NCBI GenBank assembly: GCA_900546495.1
Contig: URDN01000049.1
Location: 1 to 18,532 of the forward strand
DNA length: 18,532 bases
Reading direction: 5' to 3'
From: an uncultured Lachnospiraceae bacterium
GTDB lineage: Bacteria; Bacillota; Clostridia; Lachnospirales; Lachnospiraceae
The notes beneath the pieces are model-generated. The model saw nothing but the letters and a program-made list of their open reading frames with translations, had not been told where the DNA came from and did no database searches. This document shows, piece by piece, positions 7,322 through 13,726 of the stretch; within the stretch, counting starts at the first letter, position 1; every line of letters starts with the position of its first letter. The position numbers and the translations under genes were made by a program.

Positions 7322-7642
7322 ATGGATCGACTGATTCATTTTGCAGAAATGATATATACACAGCATACAACAGAGCTAATTCTGGGTATTCTGGTGTGTA
7401 TTGTGCTACTGATGATAATGAATCTGGCAGGGGTACGTCGATGCAGAAAGCAGATCATTTATCTGACGGAAAAATCAAAAGATGTGATGAAAATTGCCAT
7501 GAGCCAGAGAGTAGCAGGCACCGGCAGAAATCGTGAAGAATACATAAGAAAAGAAGCGGAAACAAATGTAAAAAAAGGACATGCTGTGACAAAGTCGGAG
7601 GAAGAATTATTTGGCAGTGTGATACAGGAAATGTTTCCGTAA
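7322..7642 (+). CDS. Small single-pass membrane protein, unknown function
   Basis: A 106-residue protein I do not recognise. Residues about 18-37 (E-L-I-L-G-I-L-V-C-I-V-L-L-M-I-M-N-L-A-G) form one membrane helix; the short N-terminus is neutral and the C-terminal 68 residues are basic then charged, so the tail is probably cytoplasmic by the positive-inside rule. No signal peptidase site is evident. Start: ATG 7322 with GGAGG at 7311-7315; the in-frame ATG at 7283 lies inside the inverted repeat and has no good ribosome binding site. It diverges from murG and is followed by a 472-base gene-free region. Good coding structure and ribosome binding site argue that it is real. Confidence 0.7.
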   Translation: MDRLIHFAEMIYTQHTTELILGILVCIVLLMIMNLAGVRRCRKQIIYLTEKSKDVMKIAMSQRVAGTGRNREEYIRKEAETNVKKGHAVTKSEEELFGSVIQEMFP

Positions 7643-7673
7643 ATGATGTAATAAATTGCATTTTGAACGCAGA

Positions 7674-7826
7674 ATAAGCATTCCCCCGCTTCAAGTGCGT
7701 AGAGCACTAAGCGGTGGGTAAGGGGATGCTTATGTCAGTGGGAGTTAAAAGCTCCCACTGACAGGTCGCAAAGCGACTGCGTTCATGAGCAAGTAGCGAA
7801 AGCGGAATGTGAATGTCCGCTTTACA
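7674..7826. repeat. Multi-hairpin intergenic element (contains dispersed repeat copy 2)
   Basis: Four successive foldable units are visible. Unit 1: ATAAGCATtCCCC (7674-7686) pairs with GGGGATGCTTAT (7722-7733) and encloses a smaller hairpin (GCTT..AGTGC / GCACT..AAGC, 7688-7712). Unit 2: GTCAGTGGGAG (7734-7744) pairs perfectly with CTCCCACTGAC (7752-7762). Unit 3: GTCGC/GCGAC (7765-7777). Unit 4: AAAGCGGA/TCCGCTTT within 7795-7826, 30/32 identical to 5973-6004. No T tract follows, so this looks like a repetitive extragenic element or structured RNA instead of a simple terminator. Confidence 0.6.
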
Positions 7827-7843
7827 AAGATGATGGAATCCCA

Positions 7844-7859
7844 AAAAAGTGCACAAAAA
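7844..7859. promoter_or_regulatory. GTGCAC box 1 upstream of hydrolase promoter
   Basis: AAAAAGTGCACAAAAA, a palindromic GTGCAC core flanked by A runs. It is exactly repeated at 7907-7922, 63 bases away. A further half-like ATGTGCAATTT follows at 7859. Confidence 0.4.
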
Positions 7860-7906
7860 TGTGCAATTTGGGGTAGAAGTCATCTTTTTTCAAGGAAAAA
7901 ATAGGT

Positions 7907-7922
7907 AAAAAGTGCACAAAAA
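7907..7922. promoter_or_regulatory. GTGCAC box 2 upstream of hydrolase promoter
   Basis: Second exact copy of AAAAAGTGCACAAAAA. Its centre is about 56 bases before the predicted transcription start, a position often used by activators. Same face of the helix as box 1 (63 bases, about six turns). Confidence 0.4.
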
Positions 7923-7935
7923 ACGTGAAATAGGG

Positions 7936-7964
7936 TTGACATCCTGAAAATGGATTGTTATAAT
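7936..7964 (+). promoter_or_regulatory. Consensus promoter of the cell wall hydrolase gene
   Basis: TTGACA (7936-7941), 17-base spacer, TATAAT (7959-7964): a perfect housekeeping-sigma consensus. Predicted start near 7971, giving a leader of about 144 bases before the ATG at 8115. Confidence 0.85.
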
Positions 7965-7978
7965 GCGTGCAATGTTTG

Positions 7979-7995
7979 TGTAACAATTCTGTAAC
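7979..7995 (+). promoter_or_regulatory. WalR-like direct repeat
   Basis: TGTAAC-AATTC-TGTAAC fits the WalR (YycF) consensus TGT(A/T)A(A/T/C)-N5-TGT(A/T)A(A/T/C) known from Bacillus and Staphylococcus, where this regulator controls peptidoglycan hydrolases. It lies just downstream of the -10 box, near +9 to +25, a position more compatible with repression than activation. Confidence 0.45.
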
Positions 7996-8114
7996 AAATT
8001 TAACAGAAATGCATAATTAGTAATTAGAATTGTAATACTAACACAAAACAAATTATAAAAACAATTAACAAATTTTTACGGGCAATTTTGTAAAGGTTTG
8101 AATCAGGAGGTCAA

Positions 8115-9254
8115 ATGAAATTTAGAAAGGTTATTGAAAGCGGAATTATTACAGCAGCTCTGGCAATCGCATCCGTCACAACAGCCGTTTCTGCAAGTGC
8201 TGCTGAGACAGGAACCACGACGGAGAACGCTACAGTAAATGTGGCAGACCGTGTAAGCCAGGCGGCAAGCACAGGAGTTCAGTCTGTTCAGATCATACAA
8301 CAGAACGCACAGGCAGCGGCAGAAGCTGCTGAGTGGGCAGACAAAATGCTGGTAACAGTTGATAAAGACAGTTCATTGAATATACGAAAAGAAGCATCTG
8401 CGGATGCGGAAGTAGTTGGAAAATTTTATGCAGGTTCCGGCGCGGAAGTACTTGAGATCGGTGATGAATGGACCAAGGTAAAATCCGGAGATGTAGAAGG
8501 TTATGTAAATAATGCATATTGTGTATTTGGTGAAGATGCACACACTTATGCAGAAGAAAACTGTGAGACAAAGGCAACCGCGAATGCAGATGGCATCCGT
8601 GTTCGTGAGGCATCCAATACAGATGCAAAAATTCTTGACGTCATTGATTCCGGCGCATCTCTGACAGTAAACACAGATGCAGAGGAAGTTGACGGATGGA
8701 TTTCTGTAGACTGCAACGGAACAACCGCATATGTTGCGGCAGACTATGTAGACGTTGCATTAAACATTGACGATGCCGTAAGTATGGAAGAAATTCGTGC
8801 AAGAGAAGCAGCTGCCGCTCAGAAAGCAGCACAGGAAGCAGCAGCTCAGGCAGGAAACAGCAACTCAAACTCAGACAGTGCAACAGTAACAACAAGTTCT
8901 GAGGCAGTCAGCGCATCTTCCAGTGACACACAGCTTCTGGCAGCAATCATCCAGTGTGAGGCAGGCGGAGAACCATATTCCGGTCAGCTTGCAGTTGGAG
9001 CAGTTGTTATGAACCGTGTAAAAAGCGGATCTTTCCCGAACAGCATTTCAGGTGTTATTTACCAGAGTGGTCAGTTTACACCGGCTTCCAGCGGAAAGCT
9101 TGCAAGAGTATTAAGCAGCGGAAATATCTCCTCCAGTTGCTATCAGGCAGCAGCAGAGGCATTAAGCGGTGCAGATAATACAGGTGGAGCAAAATATTTC
9201 CATGCAGGAACAAGAGGATCTGGTACCGTGATCGGATCACAGATTTTCTATTAA
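8115..9254 (+). CDS. Secreted SH3b-domain cell wall hydrolase, SleB/CwlJ-like
   Basis: A 379-residue exported protein. Residues 1-30 are a signal peptide (basic MKFRK, hydrophobic core, A-S-A-A-E cleavage region). Two bacterial SH3 domains follow: about 78-138 (L-N-I-R-K-E-A-S near 88-95, E-G-Y-V-N-N) and 150-215 (I-R-V-R-E-A-S near 161-167, T-A-Y-V-A-A-D-Y-V). An Ala/Gln/Ser-rich linker (220-270) leads to a hydrolase_2-type catalytic domain at 271-379: L-L-A-A-I-I-Q-C-E282-A-G-G-E carries the expected catalytic glutamate, then A-V-G-A-V-V-M-N-R-V and G-Q-F-T-P, ending K-Y-F-H near 360. The family cleaves spore cortex or vegetative peptidoglycan; SH3b domains suggest wall binding. AGGAGG lies before the ATG. 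It is monocistronic, with its own promoter and a terminator at 9284-9334. Confidence 0.9.
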   Translation: MKFRKVIESGIITAALAIASVTTAVSASAAETGTTTENATVNVADRVSQAASTGVQSVQIIQQNAQAAAEAAEWADKMLVTVDKDSSLNIRKEASADAEVVGKFYAGSGAEVLEIGDEWTKVKSGDVEGYVNNAYCVFGEDAHTYAEENCETKATANADGIRVREASNTDAKILDVIDSGASLTVNTDAEEVDGWISVDCNGTTAYVAADYVDVALNIDDAVSMEEIRAREAAAAQKAAQEAAAQAGNSNSNSDSATVTTSSEAVSASSSDTQLLAAIIQCEAGGEPYSGQLAVGAVVMNRVKSGSFPNSISGVIYQSGQFTPASSGKLARVLSSGNISSSCYQAAAEALSGADNTGGAKYFHAGTRGSGTVIGSQIFY

Positions 9255-9283
9255 ACGATAAGCTGGATTAACGTGCTTTATAC

Positions 9284-9334
9284 AGAGAGGCTACAGGCTT
9301 GCCGGAAAACGGCAGGAATGTGGCCTCTCTTTTT
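9284..9334 (+). terminator. Rho-independent terminator after the hydrolase gene
   Basis: AGAGAGGC (9284-9291) pairs with GCCTCTCT (9323-9330), with an inner GCCG/CGGC stem (9301-9313), followed immediately by a T run. Confidence 0.8.
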
Positions 9335-9344
9335 GTGATTATTA

Positions 9345-9373
9345 TTGTAAAACGAGAGAAAATATAGTATATT
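9345..9373 (+). promoter_or_regulatory. Promoter of the nfeD-SPFH pair
   Basis: TTGTAA (9345-9350), 17-base spacer and TATATT (9368-9373), about 28 bases before the ATG at 9402. It argues against the alternative ATG at 9372, which would fall inside the -10 box. Confidence 0.6.
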
Positions 9374-9401
9374 GGTGAAAACAAGGAAAAGGGGGATCGA
9401 C

Positions 9402-9845
9402 ATGTTTTCATTATCAGCGCCAATGATATGGCTGGTTCTTCTGGTAGCATTTATCCTGATCGAGATTGCGACCGTGGGATTGCTGACTATCTGGTTTGCA
9501 GGCGGTGCACTGGCTGCATTTTTTGTCAGCCTGGCTCAGGGCGGAGCTGCTGTACAGGTAATTGTGTTTCTGATTGTGTCGTTGGTATTGGTTCTGCTGA
9601 TCCGACCACTGGCTCAGAAAAAATTCAATTCGGGGCACATTCGCACAAATGCACAGACACTGATCGGAGAAGAAGCGGTCGTAATAGAACCGATCGATAA
9701 TCTTCTGTCAACCGGACGTGTGATGATACGCGGACAGGAATGGACAGCAAGAAGTGTGGATGAAAAGCAAAAGTTCAAAAAGGATGACGTTGTAAGCGTG
9801 GTTTCCATCAGCGGAGTAAAACTGATGGTTAAGTGTCCGGAATAA
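9402..9845 (+). CDS. NfeD-family membrane protein
   Basis: A 147-residue short-form NfeD protein, a partner of SPFH/band 7 proteins in membrane microdomain organisation. Residues 7-70 contain two to three hydrophobic helices (I-E-I-A-T-V-G-L-L-T-I-W-F-A-G-G is the typical segment). Residues 79-147 form the soluble OB-like domain, with L87-I-G-E-E-A, G105-R-V, G111-Q-E-W-T-A and a final hydrophobic strand. GGGGG at 9391-9395 precedes ATG 9402. The SPFH gene follows after 132 bases, the usual pairing for this family. Confidence 0.88.
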   Translation: MFSLSAPMIWLVLLVAFILIEIATVGLLTIWFAGGALAAFFVSLAQGGAAVQVIVFLIVSLVLVLLIRPLAQKKFNSGHIRTNAQTLIGEEAVVIEPIDNLLSTGRVMIRGQEWTARSVDEKQKFKKDDVVSVVSISGVKLMVKCPE

Positions 9846-9977
9846 ATGAGGCGTATATGTCATACGTGCATGACGTACATTTCCGGTTCACGGCAAGAAT
9901 GTCGCGGGCATTTCGGGATACCGGTCAACAAAAAGCTGGCATATTCTTTTTTGAAATTGTAGAAGGAGGGCAATATA

Positions 9978-10904
9978 GTGATTGCAATTATTATCTTAAT
10001 CGTAGTAGTTATCTTGATCCTGGCATCATGCATCAAGATTGTACCTCAGGCAAACGCATATGTTGTGGAGCGTCTGGGAGCATATCAGGGAACATGGGAG
10101 GTTGGTATTCATTTTAAAATGCCGATTATCGACCGTGTGGCAAAAAGAGTTCTGTTAAAAGAGCAGGTTGTTGATTTCGCACCGCAGCCGGTTATCACAA
10201 AAGATAACGTTACCATGCGAATTGATACTGTTGTATTTTTCCAGATCACAGATCCGAAGCTGTTTTCCTATGGTGTGGAGAATCCGATCATGGCGATCGA
10301 AAATCTGACAGCAACAACATTGAGAAATATTATCGGTGATCTGGAACTGGATGAGACACTTACTTCCAGAGAGACCATCAATACAAAAATGAGAGCTTCT
10401 CTGGATATCGCAACAGATCCCTGGGGAATCAAAGTAAACCGTGTAGAACTGAAAAACATCATTCCGCCGCAGGCAATTCAGGATGCGATGGAGAAACAGA
10501 TGAAAGCTGAGCGTGAACGTCGTGAGGCAATCCTTCGTGCAGAAGGTGAGAAGAAATCCACCATTCTGGTTGCAGAAGGTAAGAAAGAATCTGCAATTCT
10601 GGATGCAGAAGCTGAGAAGCAGGCAGCAATCCTTCGTGCAGAGGCAAAACGTGAAGCAACTGTCAAAGAGGCAGAAGGTCAGGCAGAAGCCATCCTGAAA
10701 ATCCAGCAGGCAAATGCAGATGGTCTCCGCTTCCTGAAAGAAGCGTCTCCGGATGCAGCAGTTCTTCAGATCAAGAGTCTGGAAGCTTTTGCAAAGGCAG
10801 CAGACGGCAAAGCAACAAAGATTATTATTCCGTCAGAGATTCAGGGCATGGCAGGACTTGCAAAATCTCTGGTAGAAGTAGCAGCAGATGTAAAAGAAAA
10901 GTAA
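9978..10904 (+). CDS. SPFH/band 7 protein, paraslipin (QmcA-like)
   Basis: A 308-residue membrane scaffold protein of the stomatin/prohibitin superfamily, thought to form oligomeric assemblies with NfeD in membrane microdomains. Residues 1-18 are a membrane anchor. The SPFH core follows (V22-P-Q, R32-L-G-A-Y, P49-I-I-D-R-V, Q70-P-V-I-T-K-D-N-V, N153-R-V-E-L-K-N-I-I-P-P). Residues 184-238 are five consecutive 11-residue repeats of the form A-I-L-x-A-E-x-x-K-x-A, a right-handed coiled-coil pattern. The C-terminal part (L-K-E-A-S...I-I-I-P-S-E) matches paraslipins. It starts at GTG 9978 with GGAGGG at 9965-9970. It forms an operon with nfeD, closed by the terminator at 10917-10943. Confidence 0.93.
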   Translation: MIAIIILIVVVILILASCIKIVPQANAYVVERLGAYQGTWEVGIHFKMPIIDRVAKRVLLKEQVVDFAPQPVITKDNVTMRIDTVVFFQITDPKLFSYGVENPIMAIENLTATTLRNIIGDLELDETLTSRETINTKMRASLDIATDPWGIKVNRVELKNIIPPQAIQDAMEKQMKAERERREAILRAEGEKKSTILVAEGKKESAILDAEAEKQAAILRAEAKREATVKEAEGQAEAILKIQQANADGLRFLKEASPDAAVLQIKSLEAFAKAADGKATKIIIPSEIQGMAGLAKSLVEVAADVKEK

Positions 10905-10916
10905 GAATAGTAACAT

Positions 10917-10943
10917 GGGCTGCCACACGGCAGCCCTGTTTTT
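10917..10943 (+). terminator. Rho-independent terminator after the SPFH gene
   Basis: GGGCTGCC (10917-10924), ACAC loop, GGCAGCCC (10929-10936) then TGTTTTT: a textbook stem and T tract. Confidence 0.9.
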
Positions 10944-11068
10944 AAATGAGTTTTTAAATGACAGAAAGTTACTTACAATTTTCAGCCGAAGAAGTACAGG
11001 AAAAATACGATTTTTCACAGCAAAAAATAGAAAAGCTGATTGATAATAAAATGAGAGGTAAAAAAGAC

Positions 11069-12067
11069 ATGAATTTAACAGGAAAAAACTTTTTAAAATT
11101 ACTGGATTTCACACCGGAAGAGATTACATATCTGATCGATCTGTCCGCAGAGCTGAAAGAGAAAAAGAAAAAAGGCATCCGTCACGATGTACTGACAGGA
11201 AAAAATATTGCCCTGATCTTTGAAAAAAACAGCACACGTACTCGTTGTTCCTTTGAAGTAGCTGCATTTGATCTGGGTATGCATACAACATTCCTTGATC
11301 CGTCTGCTTCCCAGATCGGTAAAAAAGAGAGTATTGCAGATACTGCACGCGTGCTTGGACGTATGTACGATGGTATCGAGTATCGTGGATTTGACCAGAC
11401 TATTGTTGAGGAACTCGCAAAATATGCAGGTGTACCGGTATGGAACGGTCTGACCAATGAGTTCCATCCGACACAGATGATTGCAGATATGCTGACAATC
11501 AAAGAGCATTTCGGACATTTAAAAGGAATTAAACTTGCATACATGGGCGATGCCCGTTATAATATGGGAAATTCTCTGATGGTCGTATGTGCAAAACTTG
11601 GTATGCATTTTACTGCATGCACAAACAAAAAATATTTCCCGAATGAGGAACTGGTCGCACAGTGCCGTGCCATCGCAGAGGAGACAGGTGCAACCATCAC
11701 TTTGACCGAAGATGCTATGGAAGGTACCAAAGGTGCAGATGTCATCTACACAGACGTATGGGTATCCATGGGTGAGCCGGATGATGTGTGGGCGACACGT
11801 ATTGCAGAGCTGACACCGTATCAGGTAAATGCAAAATTAATGGAAAATGCAGGTCCGCAGGTAAAATTCATGCACTGCCTGCCGGCATTCCATGATCTGA
11901 ATACAAAAATCGGAAAAGAGATTCATGACAAATTTGGTCTGGATGCGATGGAAGTAACAGATGAAGTATTCGAAAGTCCGCAGTCCATCGTATTCGATGA
12001 GGCAGAGAACCGTATGCATACCATCAAAGCAGTTATGTATGCAACACTTGGCGGAGCTGAGAAATAG
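11069..12067 (+). CDS. argF: Ornithine carbamoyltransferase
   Basis: A 332-residue enzyme that joins carbamoyl phosphate and ornithine to give citrulline in arginine biosynthesis (or the reverse in arginine breakdown). The carbamoyl phosphate motif S55-T-R-T-R59 is intact, with H133-P-T-Q, D229-V-W-V-S-M-G (ornithine-binding SMG loop) and H269-C-L-P carrying the active-site Cys. These loops favour ornithine over putrescine as substrate. Start: the frame is open to 10958, but ATG 11069 gives the normal length and family N-terminus (N-L-T-G-K-N-F-L-K-L-L-D-F); GAGAGG at 11053-11058 is the likely ribosome binding site. No clear ARG-box palindrome or other arginine gene is nearby, so whether it is anabolic (argF) or catabolic (arcB) cannot be settled here. 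Confidence 0.93.
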   Translation: MNLTGKNFLKLLDFTPEEITYLIDLSAELKEKKKKGIRHDVLTGKNIALIFEKNSTRTRCSFEVAAFDLGMHTTFLDPSASQIGKKESIADTARVLGRMYDGIEYRGFDQTIVEELAKYAGVPVWNGLTNEFHPTQMIADMLTIKEHFGHLKGIKLAYMGDARYNMGNSLMVVCAKLGMHFTACTNKKYFPNEELVAQCRAIAEETGATITLTEDAMEGTKGADVIYTDVWVSMGEPDDVWATRIAELTPYQVNAKLMENAGPQVKFMHCLPAFHDLNTKIGKEIHDKFGLDAMEVTDEVFESPQSIVFDEAENRMHTIKAVMYATLGGAEK

Positions 12068-12070
12068 TTC

Positions 12071-12091
12071 ATCTCAATCTTCGACTGAGAT
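12071..12091 (+). terminator. Hairpin just after argF
   Basis: ATCTCAATC, TTC loop, GACTGAGAT: a 9-base stem with one mismatch, 3 bases after the argF stop. It lacks a T tract, so it may be a weak terminator or 3' stabiliser. Confidence 0.35.
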
Positions 12092-12158
12092 AAACGCTCC
12101 GCGAGGGCGCACATTGTCTGGGAGACGATGGTTTTGCGCGACCGAAACGAAGTGTAGA

Positions 12159-12235
12159 GTGCAGTGATTCTGAGAAGAATATGTCAGCTTACGCTGACCA
12201 GAATCACGCACCAAGTCTCATGTGCGTTCGACTTG
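12159..12235. other. Nested hairpin element between argF and birA
   Basis: GTGCaGTGATTCTG (12159-12172) pairs with CAGAATCACGCAC (12199-12211) with one bulged A, enclosing a perfect GTCAGC/GCTGAC hairpin (12183-12198); a further CAAGTC/GACTTG stem follows (12212-12235). No T tract and no coding frame. It resembles in style the element at 7674-7826. Confidence 0.5.
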
Positions 12236-12288
12236 AACCGTATGGAGTGTATGCTCTGATTTGACTAAATAGAAGATGAGACAGAATA

Positions 12289-12308
12289 CATACAGTGTCA
12301 ACTGTATG
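12289..12308. promoter_or_regulatory. Palindrome upstream of birA, operator-like
   Basis: CATACAGT-GTCA-ACTGTATG, perfect 8-base arms, ends 17 bases before the GTG start of birA. A TTGACT at 12261-12266 could be the -35 of the same promoter. The palindrome does not match the known BirA operator pattern (GTTAAC-type arms with a long spacer). Confidence 0.4.
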
Positions 12309-12325
12309 ATAGGATGGAGAAAACT

Positions 12326-13303
12326 GTGAAAAAGAAAATTCTGGAATTATTGCAGAATTGTCCGGATTTTATATCCGGACAGGAAATCAGTGAAAAATTT
12401 GGCGTATCCCGCACAGCGGTATGGAAAGCAATCCGTCAGTTGGAAGCAGAAGGATATGTGATCGAAGCGGTCAGAAACAAAGGCTATCGGTTAAAGGAAG
12501 AACCGGATCTGCTGACAGAAGAACAGCTTCAGAAATATCTGAAAACTGACTGGGCAGGACAAGATCTGGTCGTATTTGATGAGACTGATTCCACTAATAA
12601 TCAGGCAAAACGATTGGCAGAAGAAGGTGCAGAACATGGTCTGCTGGTACTCAGTGACTGCCAGACTTCCGGAAAAGGTCGTCGGGGACGTTCATGGGAT
12701 TCCAAAGCCGGTGAAGGTATTTTTATGACGTTGTTGTTAAAACCGGATATTCAGCCGGGAAATGCTTCCATGCTGACTCTTGTTATGGCACTTGCTGTCC
12801 GGTCAGGCATTGAAGCTGTGGTTGGAATTGATACACAGATCAAGTGGCCGAACGATATCGTATGCGACGGGAAAAAAGTTTGTGGTATTCTGACGGAAAT
12901 GAGTGCACAGATTGATTATATCAACTATATTGTCGTCGGTGTCGGAATCAATGTTTCGAATGAAAGTTTCCCGGAGGAAGTGGCAGCGACTGCTACTTCG
13001 CTGTATCTGCTGACGGGTGTGCGTATCAGCAGAGCAAAGCTGGCTGCAAAGATCATGGCAGAGTTTGAAAAATATTATGCCATTTATCTCGAAACACAGG
13101 ATCTGTCCGGTGTGATGAATGAGTATAACTGCCATCTTGTCAATCGCGGGCGCAGTGTGCGTGTGCTTGATCCGCGAAAAGAGTATACTGGCGTCGCGCA
13201 GGGGATCAATCAGAATGGGGAGCTTCTGGTACAGACAGAAGACGGAACAGCCCATGTTTCCTCCGGTGAGGTATCCGTTCGTGGTGTATACGGATATGTG
13301 TGA
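12326..13303 (+). CDS. birA: Bifunctional biotin--[acetyl-CoA-carboxylase] ligase / biotin operon repressor
   Basis: A 325-residue BirA of the long, regulatory type. It makes biotinyl-5'-AMP and transfers biotin to carboxylase carrier domains, and probably represses biotin genes. Residues 15-58 are a winged helix-turn-helix (I-S-G-Q-E-I-S-E-K-F-G-V-S-R-T-A-V-W-K). The ligase domain has D86-S-T-N style substrate loop, G116-K-G-R-R-G-R-S-W (biotin/ATP loop) and K173-W-P-N-D-I. The final 55 residues form the SH3-like C-terminal domain. Start: GTG 12326 has GGAG at 12316-12319 with six-base spacing and gives M-K-K-K-I-L-E-L-L; an ATG at 12314 is in frame but has poor spacing. The next gene begins 71 bases downstream. 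Confidence 0.94.
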   Translation: MKKKILELLQNCPDFISGQEISEKFGVSRTAVWKAIRQLEAEGYVIEAVRNKGYRLKEEPDLLTEEQLQKYLKTDWAGQDLVVFDETDSTNNQAKRLAEEGAEHGLLVLSDCQTSGKGRRGRSWDSKAGEGIFMTLLLKPDIQPGNASMLTLVMALAVRSGIEAVVGIDTQIKWPNDIVCDGKKVCGILTEMSAQIDYINYIVVGVGINVSNESFPEEVAATATSLYLLTGVRISRAKLAAKIMAEFEKYYAIYLETQDLSGVMNEYNCHLVNRGRSVRVLDPRKEYTGVAQGINQNGELLVQTEDGTAHVSSGEVSVRGVYGYV

Positions 13304-13374
13304 TGAATCTACTTATGTTTGCCAGAATGGACGAACTGGACAGAAGAATAGATAACAGGAGAGAATGATCATTT

Positions 13375-13707
13375 ATGAATCAGGAAGAAGTAGTGCTGTG
13401 TGGATCCAGCGCATATACAAAAAAATATTATCTGAATCCGGATTTTCAGAAATTACCACAGGGAATCCAGGATGAACTGAAACTGATGTGTGTATTGTAT
13501 ACAGAAGATGTAGGTGGCACACTTACCTTAAAATTTGATGAAGACGGAGAATTGATCTTTGAGACCGCGGCAGATGAGGGTGATCTGCTGTATGATGAGA
13601 TCGGAAGTGTTCTGAAGGTGAAACAGCTGCAGAACACAAAACAGGAATTGTTGGAATCACTGGAAATGTATTATAAAGTGACTCATCAGATAAACATAGA
13701 AAACTAG
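13375..13707 (+). CDS. Small conserved protein, DUF6145-like, unknown function
   Basis: A 110-residue soluble acidic protein. Visible features: N-terminal V-V-L-C-G-S-S-A-Y-T-K-K-Y-Y-L-N, then alternating short strands (L-T-L-K-F-D-E-D-G-E-L-I-F-E-T) and a C-terminal helix (L-L-E-S-L-E-M-Y-Y). From memory, proteins like this between birA and coaX in Lachnospiraceae are listed as DUF6145; not verified. No membrane segment, signal peptide or catalytic motif. AGGAGAG lies at 13358-13364, somewhat far from the ATG. It sits 19 bases before coaX, so co-transcription with birA and coaX is likely, but the role is unknown. Confidence 0.75.
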   Translation: MNQEEVVLCGSSAYTKKYYLNPDFQKLPQGIQDELKLMCVLYTEDVGGTLTLKFDEDGELIFETAADEGDLLYDEIGSVLKVKQLQNTKQELLESLEMYYKVTHQINIEN

Positions 13708-13726
13708 CTAGTGGAGGACTGGAGAA

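Larger units (their letters stand above)
7643..8114. other. 472-base intergenic region with hairpin array and hydrolase control region
   Basis: This stretch holds no supportable gene. From left to right it has a multi-hairpin element (7674-7826), two near-identical AAAAAGTGCACAAAAA boxes (7844-7859, 7907-7922), a consensus promoter (7936-7964), a WalR-like direct repeat (7979-7995) and an A/T-rich, CAA-rich untranslated leader of about 140 bases that ends in AGGAGG before the hydrolase start at 8115. Confidence 0.7.

Noticed and set aside
7643..8114. Riboswitch or T-box in the hydrolase leader.
   Set aside because: No specifier loop, T-box sequence or known riboswitch core was recognised; the predicted leader is A/T-rich and poorly structured.
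10958..11068. In-frame 37-residue extension upstream of argF.
   Set aside because: It adds an unusual N-terminus; the ATG at 11069 gives the normal family start and length.
11099..11544. Minus-strand open frames opposite argF.
   Set aside because: They overlap the conserved argF coding sequence and show no family features.
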